From positions 1 to 64,000 of the forward strand of contig CAWIEF010000005.1 of NCBI GenBank assembly GCA_963835135.1: DNA of 64,000 bases, in the 5' to 3' direction. This document shows, piece by piece, positions 1-9,081 of this stretch. A program made the translations under genes and the position numbers. Each line of letters starts with the position of its first letter. Position 1 is the first letter of the stretch. This DNA comes from JAVVHH01 sp963835135. Lineage in GTDB: Bacteria; Pseudomonadota; Alphaproteobacteria; Acetobacterales; Acetobacteraceae. Under the pieces are notes generated by a model that was not told the origin of the DNA, ran no database searches, and saw only the letters and a list, made by a program, of their open reading frames with translations.

Positions 1-840
1 TCCCGCGCCAGCAACCCGATCCCGCCGTAGCGCTCCGTCAGCCGACGCCCGGCCTCCGCGTGCAGATACACGCCCCATATCGCCGCCGTCGCTCCCGACG
101 CTCCCCGCGCCAGCAGCCCGGCGATCACCCCGGCGAGCACATCGCCGCTCCCCGACGTCCCCAATCCAATCGTTCCGCCCTCGAACAGCCCACGTCTCGC
201 CGCCCGGCGCCACCACATGCGTCGTCCCGCCCTTCAGCACCACCACGCACCGCCACCGCTCGGCCGCCTGCCGCGCATGCCGCACCGGATCGGCCTCCAC
301 CGCGTCCCGCTCCACGCCCAAGAGCCGCCCCATCTCGCCCGCATGCGGCGTGATCACCGCGCACCCGGCCCGGCGCGTGCAAATGCGCCAGAACACGCCT
401 CCATCGCATCCAGCGCCCCCGCATCCAGCACGAACTTCGCCCGCGCCCCGCCCGCCTCCAGCAACGTCGCCAGCACCGGCGCCAGCTCCCTCGCCATCCA
501 TCATGCCGGGCCCCACCAGAATCGCATCCGCCCGCGAAGCGCACCGCTCCAGCGCCGCCCCGGCATCCCCAGCGATGCACCCCCCCTCCGTCTCTGGCAG
601 CCCGATCACCATCGCCTCCGGCATCGCCAGCCCGAGATGCAGCGCGATCGAGCGGCACGTCGCGACCTGAAGCTTGCCCGCACCTGCCCGCATCGCCCCC
701 TCCGCACTCAGCAGGATCGCTCCCGGCACCGCCACGCACCCGCCCACCACCAGAACCTGCCCCCGCCCCTCCTTGTTGTCGCCGGACTCGTGGCGCGGCA
801 ACGGCATCTGCCGCAGCAGACCGACGGTGATCGCCCTCAT
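1..840 (-). pseudogene. nnrD: ADP-dependent NAD(P)H-hydrate dehydratase (YjeF C-terminal type), frameshifted, 3' end off window
   Basis: The product would dehydrate damaged NAD(P)H-hydrate (NADHX) in the cytoplasm. Starting with MRAITVGLLRQMPLP at 840, the minus strand encodes the carbohydrate-kinase-like fold: GQVLVVGGCVAVPGA, AMRAGAGKLQVAT, ADAILVGPGMMDGE, VITPHAGEMGRLLG and the family signature GTSGSGDVLAGVIAGLL. These motifs lie in two frames. The reading shifts near 485, shifts back near 365, and shifts again near 190 (TGGGCTG where TGGCTG would restore frame). The last 10-20 residues lie beyond base 1. Only the C-terminal dehydratase domain is present; a separate YjeF epimerase domain is not visible. 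The ATG overlaps the stop of the upstream phosphatase gene (ATGA, 837-840). Three lesions could mean real decay or base-calling errors; I favour errors because neighbours show the same problem. Confidence 0.72.
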
Positions 841-1602
841 CGTGCCGCCGCCTGCGCGTCCGGCTCGGCCGTCACCGCGGCCCCCTCCTGCACCAGCGGC
901 GCCGTGAAATTATACCGGTGCAGCCGCAGCCCGCCGCTCCGCCCATGCGCAGGGTCGAACCGGTATTCCGTCACCCCGCAATTCGCCACATCCGCCTCCC
1001 GGTCGATTGCCAGGATCCCCGCCTCGTCCAATCCCTCCAGCAGATATCGCAGGCACAGCACCACCACCTGATGCCCCACCAGCAACACCCGGCGCCCGCC
1101 GTAATGCAGGCTGATCGTGTCCAGCGCGCTCCGCAGCCGCAGGATCACGTCGCACCAGCTCTCCCCGCAGGGCGGCCGGTGATAGAACTTCCCCACTCGC
1201 CGCCGCAGCTCCGCCTGCTCCGGAAACTCCTGCTCGATCCCGAACCGCGTCAGCCGGTCCAGCAGCCCCAACTCCTTCTCCCGCAGCCGCTCGTCCACCT
1301 CCCGCTCCGCCAGCCCCGCCCCGAACCCCCCGGCCTTCCCGATCTGCTCCGCGGTCTGCTGCGCCCGCAGGTATGGCGAGACCAGCAAGACCTCCGGCCG
1401 TTCGTCGCGCGGGCATGTCGGCGAACCAGTGACCCAGCGCCGTCGCCTGCCGCACCCCTAGCGCGCTCAGTGGCACATCCACGTCGCGCTGCCCGATGTC
1501 GATCCGCGCCGCCCGCGCCGCCTGCGCCGCATCCCTCGCCACGTTCCCCGCGCTTTCCCCGTGCCTGACGATCCACAGCGTCTGCGGCCAGCGTTGTTCC
1601 AT
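837..1602 (-). CDS. Histidine phosphatase (phosphoglycerate-mutase-like), one frameshift
   Basis: This is a branch-1 histidine phosphatase; the substrate cannot be told from sequence. The N-terminal part starts at the ATG at 1602 (MEQRWPQTLWIVRHGESAGN) and has the catalytic RHG motif. The C-terminal part, in another frame from about 1395, has SPYLRAQQTAEQ, the acidic segment REKELGLLDRL, and the second catalytic histidine in VLLVGHQVVV. The frames join near 1397; removing one C there gives a continuous ADMPADERPEVLLVSPYLRA. The gene span is 3n+1, as expected for one extra base. It is followed with a 4-base overlap by the NAD(P)H-hydrate dehydratase, so the two are likely co-transcribed. A role in clearing a sugar phosphate or nucleotide is possible but not shown. 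Confidence 0.8.
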
Positions 1603-1669
1603 CCCGATCGATCCTTTCGACGTCGATCCTCCAACCCGCCGCCCCCAACCCGGTTTCCACACCGCCCGA

Positions 1670-1827
1670 CACGCCGCGCCCCTCAACGAAGCCCTCGAGC
1701 GCGACCCGGGCGGCACCATCGCCGCCGGCGAACTGCTCCTCGACGTCTGCCAGGAATACGGCCTCCCTTCGACATCACGAAAGTTCCCGACGACTTGCTC
1801 TCTGCGCCCATCACCGGCCCGCCCTGA
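1670..1827 (+). CDS. Small unrecognised reading frame, probably interrupted
   Basis: The stretch encodes NEALERDPGGTIAAGELLLD in one frame and FDITKVPDDLLSAPITGPP, followed by a stop, in the next. The codons are strongly GC3-biased like real genes here. A one-base deletion (or two-base insertion) near 1768 separates the halves. No clear start codon or ribosome-binding site is visible, and the upstream part would run antisense into the histidine phosphatase gene. I do not recognise the family. It may be the tail of a small gene or a degraded remnant. Confidence 0.3.
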
Positions 1828-1894
1828 CCGGCCTCACCCGTTCGTGCCCACCTCCCGGGTGGCGCCCCCGAACCGCCCCGTCTAACTCCCTCCC

Positions 1895-2977
1895 ATGATC
1901 GAACCATGTCAGCGCCCGTCCCAAACCGCTCTGGTCGTTGGATCGAGCGGCATCGGCGGCAGCGCGACCGCGTCCCTGCTCGTGGAGCAGGGCTGGTCCG
2001 TGCACGGTCTCGCCCGTACCCCCCTCGCCCAGCCGGGCGTCACTCCCGTCGCCGCCGACCTGCTCGACCCCGCCGCGACCCAAGCCGCCCTGCACCGCCT
2101 CCACCCCGACGCCGTCTTCATCACCACCTGGCTCCGCCAGCCCACCGAAGCCGAGAACATCCGCGTCAACGCCGCCATGGTCCGTAACCTCCTCCACGCC
2201 TTGCCCAAGCCGGCCGCCCCCCGTCACGTCGCCTTGGTCACCGGCCTCAAGCACTACCTCGGCCCGTTCGAGGCCTACGGTAAAGGCAGCCTCCCCCAGA
2301 CCCCGTTCCGCGAGGACCAGGGCCGCCTCGACGTCGAGAACTTCTACTACGCCCAGGAGGACGAGCTCTTCGCCGCCGCCGCCCGCGACGGCTTCACCTG
2401 GAGCGTCCACCGCCCCCACTCCATCGTCGGACTTGCGGTGGGCAACGCCATGAACATGGGCACTACCCTGGCCGTCTACGCCACCATCTGCCGCGAGACC
2501 GGCCGCCCCTTCCGCTTCCCCGGGTCCCCCGCCCAGTGGAACGGCCTCACCGACATGACCGACGCCCGCCAGCTCGCCTGCCATCTCCTCTGGGCCGCCA
2601 CCACGCCCGCCGCCCACGATCAAGCGTTCAACATCGTCAACGGCGACATCTTCCGCTGGAGCTGGATGTGGTCACGCCTTGCCGCCTGGTTTGGCCTCGA
2701 CCCGGCCCCCTTCGACGGCACGGTCGAAGCCCTCGAACAGCAGATGGCCGGCGACGCCCCCCTCTGGGCCGACATCGCCCGCAAGCACGCTCTCGCCGAG
2801 CCCGACCTCTCCCGCCTCGCCTCCGCCTGGCACACCGACGCCGACCTTGGCCGCCCCATCGAGGTGGTCACCGACATGTCCAAGAGCCGCCGCCTCGGCT
2901 TCACCGCCTACCAGCCCACCGACGACGCCTTCTTCGACCTTTTCAGCCGCCTCCGCACGGGCCGCCTCATTCCGTGA
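1895..2977 (+). CDS. SDR-family NAD(P)-dependent reductase, PRISE / progesterone 5-beta-reductase-like
   Basis: A 360-residue extended short-chain dehydrogenase. The N-terminus has a Rossmann glycine motif (ALVVGSSGIGGSAT, about residues 12-25). The catalytic pair typical of the PRISE (VEP1/iridoid synthase) group is visible: Lys in VTGLKHYLGPFE and Tyr in ENFYYAQEDELF. The segment FNIVNGDIFRWSWMWSRLA and a large C-terminal cap are also family features. Bacterial members reduce activated enones with NADPH; the natural substrate here is unknown. The ATG at 1895 places the glycine motif at the expected distance. secD starts 52 bases downstream on the same strand, but no functional link is evident. 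Confidence 0.85.
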   Translation: MIEPCQRPSQTALVVGSSGIGGSATASLLVEQGWSVHGLARTPLAQPGVTPVAADLLDPAATQAALHRLHPDAVFITTWLRQPTEAENIRVNAAMVRNLLHALPKPAAPRHVALVTGLKHYLGPFEAYGKGSLPQTPFREDQGRLDVENFYYAQEDELFAAAARDGFTWSVHRPHSIVGLAVGNAMNMGTTLAVYATICRETGRPFRFPGSPAQWNGLTDMTDARQLACHLLWAATTPAAHDQAFNIVNGDIFRWSWMWSRLAAWFGLDPAPFDGTVEALEQQMAGDAPLWADIARKHALAEPDLSRLASAWHTDADLGRPIEVVTDMSKSRRLGFTAYQPTDDAFFDLFSRLRTGRLIP

Positions 2978-3029
2978 GACGAGCCAAAACCTTGCGCCCG
3001 ATCGGGCGCGGCGGCATACCCCGCCCACC

Positions 3030-4595
3030 ATGATCTACTTCAGCAAGCTCAAGACCGCGCTGATCGCCGGCGTATGCGTCCTGGGCGTGCTCGTCTGCAT
3101 CCCGAACTTCATGTCCCCGCCCGCCGCCTGGCTTCCCTGGCGCACCGTCCATCTCGGCCTTGACCTCCGCGGCGGCTCCTACCTCTTGCTCGAGGTCGAC
3201 ATGGCCGCCGTCAGCCGAGAGCGCCTCGACAGCCTCGCCGACACCGTCCGATCCACCCTGCGCAGCAAGATCCAGTTCCAACCGCCCGTCGTCCAAGCTT
3301 CGCAGAACCGCGTCCTCGTCCGCCTCCGCGACCCCCAGCAGACCGGCGACGCCCTGAAACTCCTGCAAGACGCTACCAAGGACCCCTCCGGCGCCGCCCC
3401 CGAATACACCGTCGCCTCGACACCCGGAGAGATAACCCTCGCCCTCTCCGAAGTCGGCCTGCGCGCCCGGGCCAACGCCGCCATCCTCCAATCCATCGAG
3501 ATCGTCCGCCGCCGCATCGACGAAACCGGCGTCCTCGACCCCCAAATCACCCGCCAAGGCGACAACCGCATCGTCGTCCAGCTCCCCGGCGTCGACGACC
3601 CCAACCGCATCAAGGAGCTCATCGGCAAGACCGCCAAGATGACCTTCCGCCTCGTCGACGACACAGCCAACCCGGCCTCCCCCACCCCGCCCCCGGGCGA
3701 CGACCTCCTCACCGACGAGGGCCAGTCCGGTGCCAAGATCGCGGTCCGCCGCCGGGTCGAAGTCGATGGCGCCAACCTCACCGACGCCCGACCCGGCCAA
3801 GACACCCAGAACAACCGCTGGGTCGTCAACTTCACCCTCGATAGCCTCGGCACCCGCAAATTCGCCGACGTCAGCACCGCCAACACCGGCAAGCGCTTCG
3901 CCATCGTCCTCGACGACAAGGTCATCTCCGCCCCGGTCATCCGCGAGCCCATCACCGGCGGCCGCGGCCAGATCAGCGGCAACTTCACCGCCGCCTCCGC
4001 GCAGGACCTCTCCGTCCTGCTCCGCGCCGGCGCCCTCCCCGCACCGCTCACCGTCGTCGAGGAGCGTTCGGTCGGCCCTGAACTCGGTGCCGACAGCATC
4101 CGCGCCGGCGCCATTTCCCTCGGCATCGGCCTGTTGCTGGTGATGGCCTACATGGCCGTCTTCTACGGCCTGTTCGGCTGGTATGCGAACGTGGCCCTGG
4201 TCTTCAACCTGATCCTGCAGATCGCCGTCCTCTCCCTCCTCGAAGCAACGCTGACCCTCCCCGGCATGGCCGGCATCCTGCTGACGCTGGGCGTCGCCGT
4301 GGACGCCAACATCCTGATCAACGAGCGCATCCGCGAGGAAGTCCGCCACGGCCGCACCCCGCTTAACGCGCTCGAGACCGGCTTCCGCCGCGCCTACGGC
4401 ACCATCGTCGACAGCAACGCCACCGCCTTCCTCGCCCACGTCATGCTGTTCGTGTTCGGCTCCGGCCCCGTCCGCGGTTTCGCCGTCACCATCACCGTCG
4501 GCATCGTCACCACTCTCTTCACCGCGACGCTCGTTGCCCGCCTCCTGATGGTCCGTTGGTACGTCAGCACCCGCCCCGCCATGCTCCCGGTCTGA
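3030..4595 (+). CDS. secD: Protein translocase subunit SecD
   Basis: A 521-residue inner-membrane subunit of the Sec translocase that, with SecF, uses proton-motive force to help late export. Visible features are an N-terminal membrane helix (about residues 8-25), the LGLDLRGG motif (about 43-50), a long periplasmic P1 region, and a C-terminal block of five membrane segments. That block contains GVAVDANILINERIREE near residue 420, the conserved SecD TM4 signature. The ATG at 3030 is chosen because the helix follows directly; the open frame extends upstream without coding character. secF starts 6 bases after the stop. yajC, often upstream, is not here. The length is within the usual range for alphaproteobacterial SecD. 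Confidence 0.97.
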   Translation: MIYFSKLKTALIAGVCVLGVLVCIPNFMSPPAAWLPWRTVHLGLDLRGGSYLLLEVDMAAVSRERLDSLADTVRSTLRSKIQFQPPVVQASQNRVLVRLRDPQQTGDALKLLQDATKDPSGAAPEYTVASTPGEITLALSEVGLRARANAAILQSIEIVRRRIDETGVLDPQITRQGDNRIVVQLPGVDDPNRIKELIGKTAKMTFRLVDDTANPASPTPPPGDDLLTDEGQSGAKIAVRRRVEVDGANLTDARPGQDTQNNRWVVNFTLDSLGTRKFADVSTANTGKRFAIVLDDKVISAPVIREPITGGRGQISGNFTAASAQDLSVLLRAGALPAPLTVVEERSVGPELGADSIRAGAISLGIGLLLVMAYMAVFYGLFGWYANVALVFNLILQIAVLSLLEATLTLPGMAGILLTLGVAVDANILINERIREEVRHGRTPLNALETGFRRAYGTIVDSNATAFLAHVMLFVFGSGPVRGFAVTITVGIVTTLFTATLVARLLMVRWYVSTRPAMLPV

Positions 4596-4601
4596 TAGCA
4601 C

Positions 4602-5558
4602 ATGCCCATGCGCCCGCTCTTCCGCCTCGTCCGTGACGAGACCACCATCAAGTTCATGCGCGGCCGCTTCGCCGGCTTGGCGACTTCCGCCTTCCTCTCC
4701 ATCGCCTCCATCATCCTGTTCTTTCATCCCGGCCTGCACCTCGGCATCGACTTCCGCGGCGGCATCATCATGGAAGTCCGCACCCCCGGCCCGGCCGATT
4801 TCGCCAAGCTCCGCCCCGCCCTCGTCGCCGCCCAGGTGCCCGATGCCGGCCTGCAACGCTTCGGCGCCGACGACGACGTCCTCATTCGGCTCGACCCTCA
4901 GGCCAACGAGCAAGCCACCCAGCAGACCGTCGGCAAGATCCGCGCCGCCCTGGAGGCCGCCGAGCCCGGCACCAGGGTCGTCCGCACCGACGCCGTCGGC
5001 GCCTCCGTCTCCGAAGAGTTGTTCCGCAACGGCATGCTCGCCCTTGGCATCAGCCTGCTGATGATCCTGGTCTACATCTGGTTCCGCTTCGAATGGCAGT
5101 TCGCCGTCGGCGCCGTCGTCACCCTCATCCTCGACGTCACCAAGGCCATCGGCTTCCTGGTCGTCACCCGCATCGAGTTCGACCTCGTCATGGTCGCCGC
5201 CATCCTGACCGTCATCGGCTACTCCACCAACGACAAGGTCGTCGTCTACGACCGCGTTCGCGAGAACCTGCGCAAATACAAGACCATGCCGCTCCGCCAG
5301 CTCATCGACCTCTCGATCAACGAGACCCTGAACCGGACCCTCGGCACCTCGATGACGGTCTTCCTCGCCAGTCTCCCGCTCGCCCTCTTCGGCGGTGCGT
5401 CCCTCTCCGGCTTCGCCCTCATGATGCTCTTCGGCATCGTCGTCGGCACCTCGAGCAGCATCTTTATCGCCGCCCCCATCCTGCTCTTCCTCGGCGAGAA
5501 CAAACTCCGCCGCGACGCCCAGCCCCTGCCCGCCGCCGCGAAGCCCAGCCGCCCCTAA
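4602..5558 (+). CDS. secF: Protein translocase subunit SecF
   Basis: A 318-residue partner of SecD in the inner membrane. It has an N-terminal helix (about residues 28-44), the LGIDFRGG motif just after it, a short periplasmic loop, then five C-terminal helices. The hallmark YSTNDKVVVYDRVRENL lies near residue 206-222. Length and layout are normal. It follows secD by 6 bases, so the two are one transcript. The stop is 5 bases from the convergent end of the DUF4336 gene, leaving no room for separate terminators. Confidence 0.97.
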   Translation: MPMRPLFRLVRDETTIKFMRGRFAGLATSAFLSIASIILFFHPGLHLGIDFRGGIIMEVRTPGPADFAKLRPALVAAQVPDAGLQRFGADDDVLIRLDPQANEQATQQTVGKIRAALEAAEPGTRVVRTDAVGASVSEELFRNGMLALGISLLMILVYIWFRFEWQFAVGAVVTLILDVTKAIGFLVVTRIEFDLVMVAAILTVIGYSTNDKVVVYDRVRENLRKYKTMPLRQLIDLSINETLNRTLGTSMTVFLASLPLALFGGASLSGFALMMLFGIVVGTSSSIFIAAPILLFLGENKLRRDAQPLPAAAKPSRP

Positions 5559-5562
5559 CCCG

Positions 5563-6613
5563 TCACGCCGTCAACCACGCCAGCGCTGCCCGCACCCGCT
5601 CGGCCGCGTTCTCCTCGATCACGCGCCCATGCGTCACCACGACGCGCTCCGGACGCCACCCGACGACCCGGCGCGCCGCTTCCGCCGACCCCCGCCCCGC
5701 CCCGACCAGCGCGCGCAGATAAGCCGGCGCCCGGCTCTGCGCCGTCGTGTTCCCCAGCAATCGTGCGACCGGTCGCAACAGCCACGGCAGCTTCGCCGGC
5801 TCCAGGTTCTGCATCACGTCCGTCATCAACAGGGTGCCGCTCGGCCGGTGGAACATCGCCACCTCTCGGAACCCCGCCCCGCCTGGAATGACGACTTGCT
5901 CGATCTCGCCCGCCCACGCGGCCGGCGGTCGCGACGACAGGTCGTGGTCGATCCGCAGCCCCGACCGCCGTACCTGCCCTCTCCGCCGCAGGCCCGGCGC
6001 CGCATAGGTCGTCGTCCCGCCGATCGCGTCCTGCCATGCCTTGGCAAACGTCCAGTGCACGCTGTTCGGCGCTACCACATGCCGGACCGGCCCGATCGTC
6101 CCCAACGCCCGGCCGAGCCCGGCCGTGTATCGCGTGGGCGAGTGCAGCAGCACGTCCCCATTGCTCAGCCGTATCACCGTCATCCGCACCGGAAACCCGG
6201 GACCGATCGCACTGTCGACGGTCCAAACGTCGCGCGCGAGCCGCTTCGGCACGTCGAGCGGCTCATAGAGCATGGTCGGCGCGCCGTGATGCGCGTGCGC
6301 CTCTCCGAGCAGTGCGACCGCCAGCGTGGCCCCGCCGGCCGCCAGCAGCGCCGGGCTGCGCAAGGCGAGCGCCAGCCATGCCCAGTGCCGCCGCTCCGGC
6401 GACGTCGAACGCCCGGTGTTCCTGCAGGCTCAGGCGCGGCACTACTCCGCCCTCGTAGTCGGTCGCGGCCGAGTAGCCTGCCTGGAACAGCGACGCCGCG
6501 GCCGCCGTCCAGCGGACCCGCGGCGAGGCAATGGGCGCCAGCGCGATCCCGGCCAGCGCGGCGGCGACCCCCGCGTCGACGGCCGCATGGGTCCGGCTTG
6601 TGATCATCTGCAT
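5563..6613 (-). CDS. DUF4336 protein (metallo-beta-lactamase-like fold) with membrane N-terminus, one frameshift
   Basis: The upstream frame (start MQMITSRTHAAVD at 6613) encodes two or three hydrophobic helices. The downstream frame continues with another helix, then HHGAPTMLYEPLDVPKRLA and the DUF4336 core (VIRLSNGDVLLHSPT, HVVAPNSVHWTFAKAW, VVVTHGRVIEENAAERV). Dropping one G near 6378 joins them as LGMLALALRSPALLAAGG, and the span is 3n+1. DUF4336 proteins resemble metallo-hydrolases, but the classical HxHxDH motif is not evident, so activity is unknown. The N-terminal helices suggest the domain is membrane-anchored. The 3' end faces secF; the exopolysaccharide export gene lies 38 bases upstream on the same strand. 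Confidence 0.75.
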
Positions 6614-6651
6614 CGTCCGAGCGTGTTGGCCCGGATAACGCCGCCGATCCG

Positions 6652-7230
6652 CTAAAAGTACCGTTCCAGCACGCGCACGACATCGCCAGGCGCAAGGAAC
6701 GTGTCTGCGGTCACCCGGCCCGATGATGCCACGCCCTTGGTCGCCCGCACCACCTCGCCGTAGTCCTGCACCGCCCGGTAGGTGAACCCACCCGCCACGG
6801 CGACCGCGGTGAGGAATGTCATGCCGGGCTGATACGGAAACTGCCCTGGTTTGGCGACCTCGCCGAGCACGAAGATCGGCCGGTAGGCGATCACCTCGAC
6901 CGTGACATGCGGGCTCTTGAGGAAGTCACCCTTGACCAACGCGGCACCGATGTCGCTTTCGAGCTGCTGCGCCGTCTTGCCGGAAGCCAGCACGCTGCCG
7001 ACCAGCGGCAACCCGATCGTGCCCTGATCGCTGACACGGAACTCGCCGGTGAGTTGGTCTTCGCCGAACGTCAACACTCGCAGCAGATCGCCGGCCCCAA
7101 GTCGGTAGGCGCCCGCCTGATAGTCGGGGAGCGGCGGCAGGTTCCGCCCGGGCTCGCAGGCCGCGAGCAGCAGCCCCACGCTCCCCAGCAGCGCGCCACG
7201 TCGGCCAATGTCGGTCGGGCTGAACACCAT
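6652..7230 (-). CDS. Polysaccharide biosynthesis/export lipoprotein (Wza/GumB-like)
   Basis: A 192-residue outer-membrane-type export protein. It has a lipobox ending LLLAAC (Cys25), a Poly_export domain (YRLGAGDLLRVLTFGEDQL to VTVEVIAYRP, about residues 42-118) and one SLBB-like domain (IFVLGEVAKPGQFPYQPGMT onward). This is shorter than Wza and similar to single-SLBB GumB types. It would form the periplasmic/outer-membrane channel for an exopolysaccharide, working with the Wzz/BY-kinase encoded at 10236-12402. Three envelope genes on the other strand separate it from that kinase, so the locus is split. No flippase or polymerase gene is in the window. Confidence 0.9.
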   Translation of the reverse strand: MVFSPTDIGRRGALLGSVGLLLAACEPGRNLPPLPDYQAGAYRLGAGDLLRVLTFGEDQLTGEFRVSDQGTIGLPLVGSVLASGKTAQQLESDIGAALVKGDFLKSPHVTVEVIAYRPIFVLGEVAKPGQFPYQPGMTFLTAVAVAGGFTYRAVQDYGEVVRATKGVASSGRVTADTFLAPGDVVRVLERYF

Positions 7231-7404
7231 TCCCTCCTCTTACCGACGCCTGGCGCCGGGCTGTTCACGTTGCCGCGACGTAAGACCTTCCATCCGTGAA
7301 GACCAGTGTGGTTCACCGTGAGAACCGGCCGAAACCAACCATCAAGTCGCGATATCGTGACTCCTTCGCGAGTGAGCTGTTAAGCTCGGCTTTATGGTTC
7401 AAGG

Positions 7405-7671
7405 ATGATCCGGCGTCGCACGACCGTCAGTCTGGTCGTCCTCATCGCTGCAGGCGCAACCGGGGCGTCGGCTCACGACGCCGTCGCAGACGAGGTCGCA
7501 CCCGGACGCCGGACCCTGCTGGAGCGGTCCTGCGCGGCCGCCTTGGACCGTTTCTGCCCCTCCTTGGCGGAAACACCGGGCCAGACCCGCAACCAGGTGA
7601 TCTGCCTCAAGCCTTACCGCACAAGCCTGCCGCGTCCCTGCCGAGCGGCCGTGACCGCAGCGCTCAAGTGA
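7405..7671 (+). CDS. Small secreted cysteine-rich-repeat protein
   Basis: An 88-residue protein with a signal peptide (MIRRRTTVSLVVLIAAGATGASA, cleavage likely before HDAV). The mature part has four cysteines spaced like the bacterial Cys-rich-repeat (GLG1-like) family: SCAAALDRFCPSL, QVICLKPYRTSLPRPCRAAV. The function of bacterial members is unknown; two disulphides in the periplasm are likely. Its stop overlaps the GTG start of the lytic transglycosylase gene (GTGA, 7668-7671), implying translational coupling. A purely structural or inhibitory role next to a wall hydrolase is speculation. Confidence 0.75.
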   Translation: MIRRRTTVSLVVLIAAGATGASAHDAVADEVAPGRRTLLERSCAAALDRFCPSLAETPGQTRNQVICLKPYRTSLPRPCRAAVTAALK

Positions 7672-8315
7672 CCGTCCGAGCCGCCCTCGTGCTGCTCGCC
7701 CTCGTTCACCCGGCGCGGGCCGACGACGCGAGCCTCTGCACCGCCGCCATCGCCACGGCCGAGCGGAACGCCTCGATGCCGAAGCGCGTGATGGGCGCCA
7801 TTGCGCTCGTCGAAAGCGGGCGAGCGGTCGGCCACCGGGTCGTTCCCTGGCCATGGTCGATCAATGTCGGCGGCGCTGGCTATCAATACGAGACCAAGCA
7901 GGCCGCCATCGAGGCCGTCCGCGCCTTCAACTCCGCCGGCCAACGCTCGATCGACGTCGGCTGCATGCAGATCAACTTGGCCGTCCACACGGAGGCGTTC
8001 GACTCGCTCGAGACCGCGTTCGAGCCCGCCGCGAACGCCGAATATGCCGCGCGCCTCCTGCGCACGCTCTATCGTCAATCCGGCCGCCTCGCGACCGCCA
8101 TGACGGCCTACCACTCACAGACGCCCGAACTCGCCACCGACTACGCAAGGCGTCTCCTCGCCGTATGGCCCGGCGCCGCCGATCTTGGCCTCACCGCCGG
8201 CAGCGCGGCCCCGCTGCCCCAAGCACGATCGTCGCAGATCAAGCTCGATACCGTGAGCGGCGAGGCCCTCGGTGCTCGCGCGACCTCCAATCACGGCGGA
8301 GCCTGGCCGCGGTAA
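7668..8315 (+). CDS. Lytic transglycosylase, SLT domain, periplasmic
   Basis: A 215-residue peptidoglycan lyase of the soluble lytic transglycosylase/VirB1 type. The GTG start at 7668 gives a clean signal peptide (VTVRAALVLLALVHPARA). The catalytic Glu lies in MGAIALVESGRA, followed by the SLT core segments SINVGGAGYQYE and RSIDVGCMQINLAVH, and by TAMTAYHSQTPE. The open frame extends upstream of 7668 but reads through the preceding gene, so GTG is preferred. It is coupled to the Cys-rich gene upstream. With the PAP2 phosphatase 18 bases downstream it forms a small envelope operon. Confidence 0.88.
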   Translation: MTVRAALVLLALVHPARADDASLCTAAIATAERNASMPKRVMGAIALVESGRAVGHRVVPWPWSINVGGAGYQYETKQAAIEAVRAFNSAGQRSIDVGCMQINLAVHTEAFDSLETAFEPAANAEYAARLLRTLYRQSGRLATAMTAYHSQTPELATDYARRLLAVWPGAADLGLTAGSAAPLPQARSSQIKLDTVSGEALGARATSNHGGAWPR

Positions 8316-8333
8316 CGCCGCCATCCACCGGAC

Positions 8334-8936
8334 GTGATAGCTGACCTCGCCTTCTGGACCGATTTCGCCGACGGGGCGGTCATGTTCCCCCTCGGCACCG
8401 CCATCCCGATCGTCCTCGCGCTCGCCGGCCAGCGCCGCGCAGCCATGGGCTGGACCGCCGCGATCGGCTGCGTCTGGGCCGTCATGCTCCTCCTGAAACT
8501 CAGCGGCTACACGATTGCCGCCCTGTTCCCCGACACCCTCTTCAGCGCCTTGGACTTAGTGACCCCCAGCGGTCACGTCGCGTCCTCTGCCTCGATCTAC
8601 GGCGGTCTCGTCGGCCTCCTGCTCACGCAGCCCGGCACCCTGTTCCGCCGCTCCCTCCTGGTCGCCATCGCCGTCGCGGTCGGCATCGGCGCCACCCGGG
8701 TCCTTCTCGGGGTCCATTCGCTCGCCGAGGTCATGGTCGGCGCCACGGTCGGCCTCGCCGGCGCGGCCGCAGTTGCGCGCGCCTCCGGCACCGCGATCGA
8801 CCGCCGCGCACGCGGGCCGGTCCTCGCCGTCACCGTGCTGATCGTCATCGCCTTCCACGGTGACCATAAATCCTGGGAAGAGCCGATCCACGACGCCGCC
8901 CTGCGGATCACCCAGGTCTGGAGCGCTCACTCCTGA
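8334..8936 (+). CDS. PAP2-family membrane phosphatase
   Basis: A 200-residue integral membrane protein with five or six hydrophobic segments. The PAP2 motifs PSGH (in LVTPSGHVASSAS) and RVLLGVHSLAEV (Arg and His of motif 3) are clear; the first KxxxxxxRP motif is degenerate. Members dephosphorylate lipid pyrophosphates such as undecaprenyl-PP at the periplasmic face. Given the flanking exopolysaccharide genes, recycling of a lipid carrier is a reasonable inference, though another phospholipid is possible. The start is GTG at 8334, 18 bases after the transglycosylase stop. Confidence 0.85.
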   Translation: MIADLAFWTDFADGAVMFPLGTAIPIVLALAGQRRAAMGWTAAIGCVWAVMLLLKLSGYTIAALFPDTLFSALDLVTPSGHVASSASIYGGLVGLLLTQPGTLFRRSLLVAIAVAVGIGATRVLLGVHSLAEVMVGATVGLAGAAAVARASGTAIDRRARGPVLAVTVLIVIAFHGDHKSWEEPIHDAALRITQVWSAHS

Positions 8937-9081
8937 CAGCATGCGGCAGCGCCGCACCGATCTCCGACCCGACCAGAACAGGAGCCGCGCTCGCTGCTTC
9001 GCCGGGACCGTGCTCCTCTCGTAACGTCACCCGCCACGCTGATGATCCCTGACACAAACCGCATCAGAAACCAGGCTACGA

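Noticed and set aside
2967..4913. A 648-residue minus-strand open frame opposite secD/secF
   Set aside because: It is antisense to confident Sec genes and consists of Gly/Asp/Glu/Val-rich low-complexity sequence typical of GC-rich shadows.
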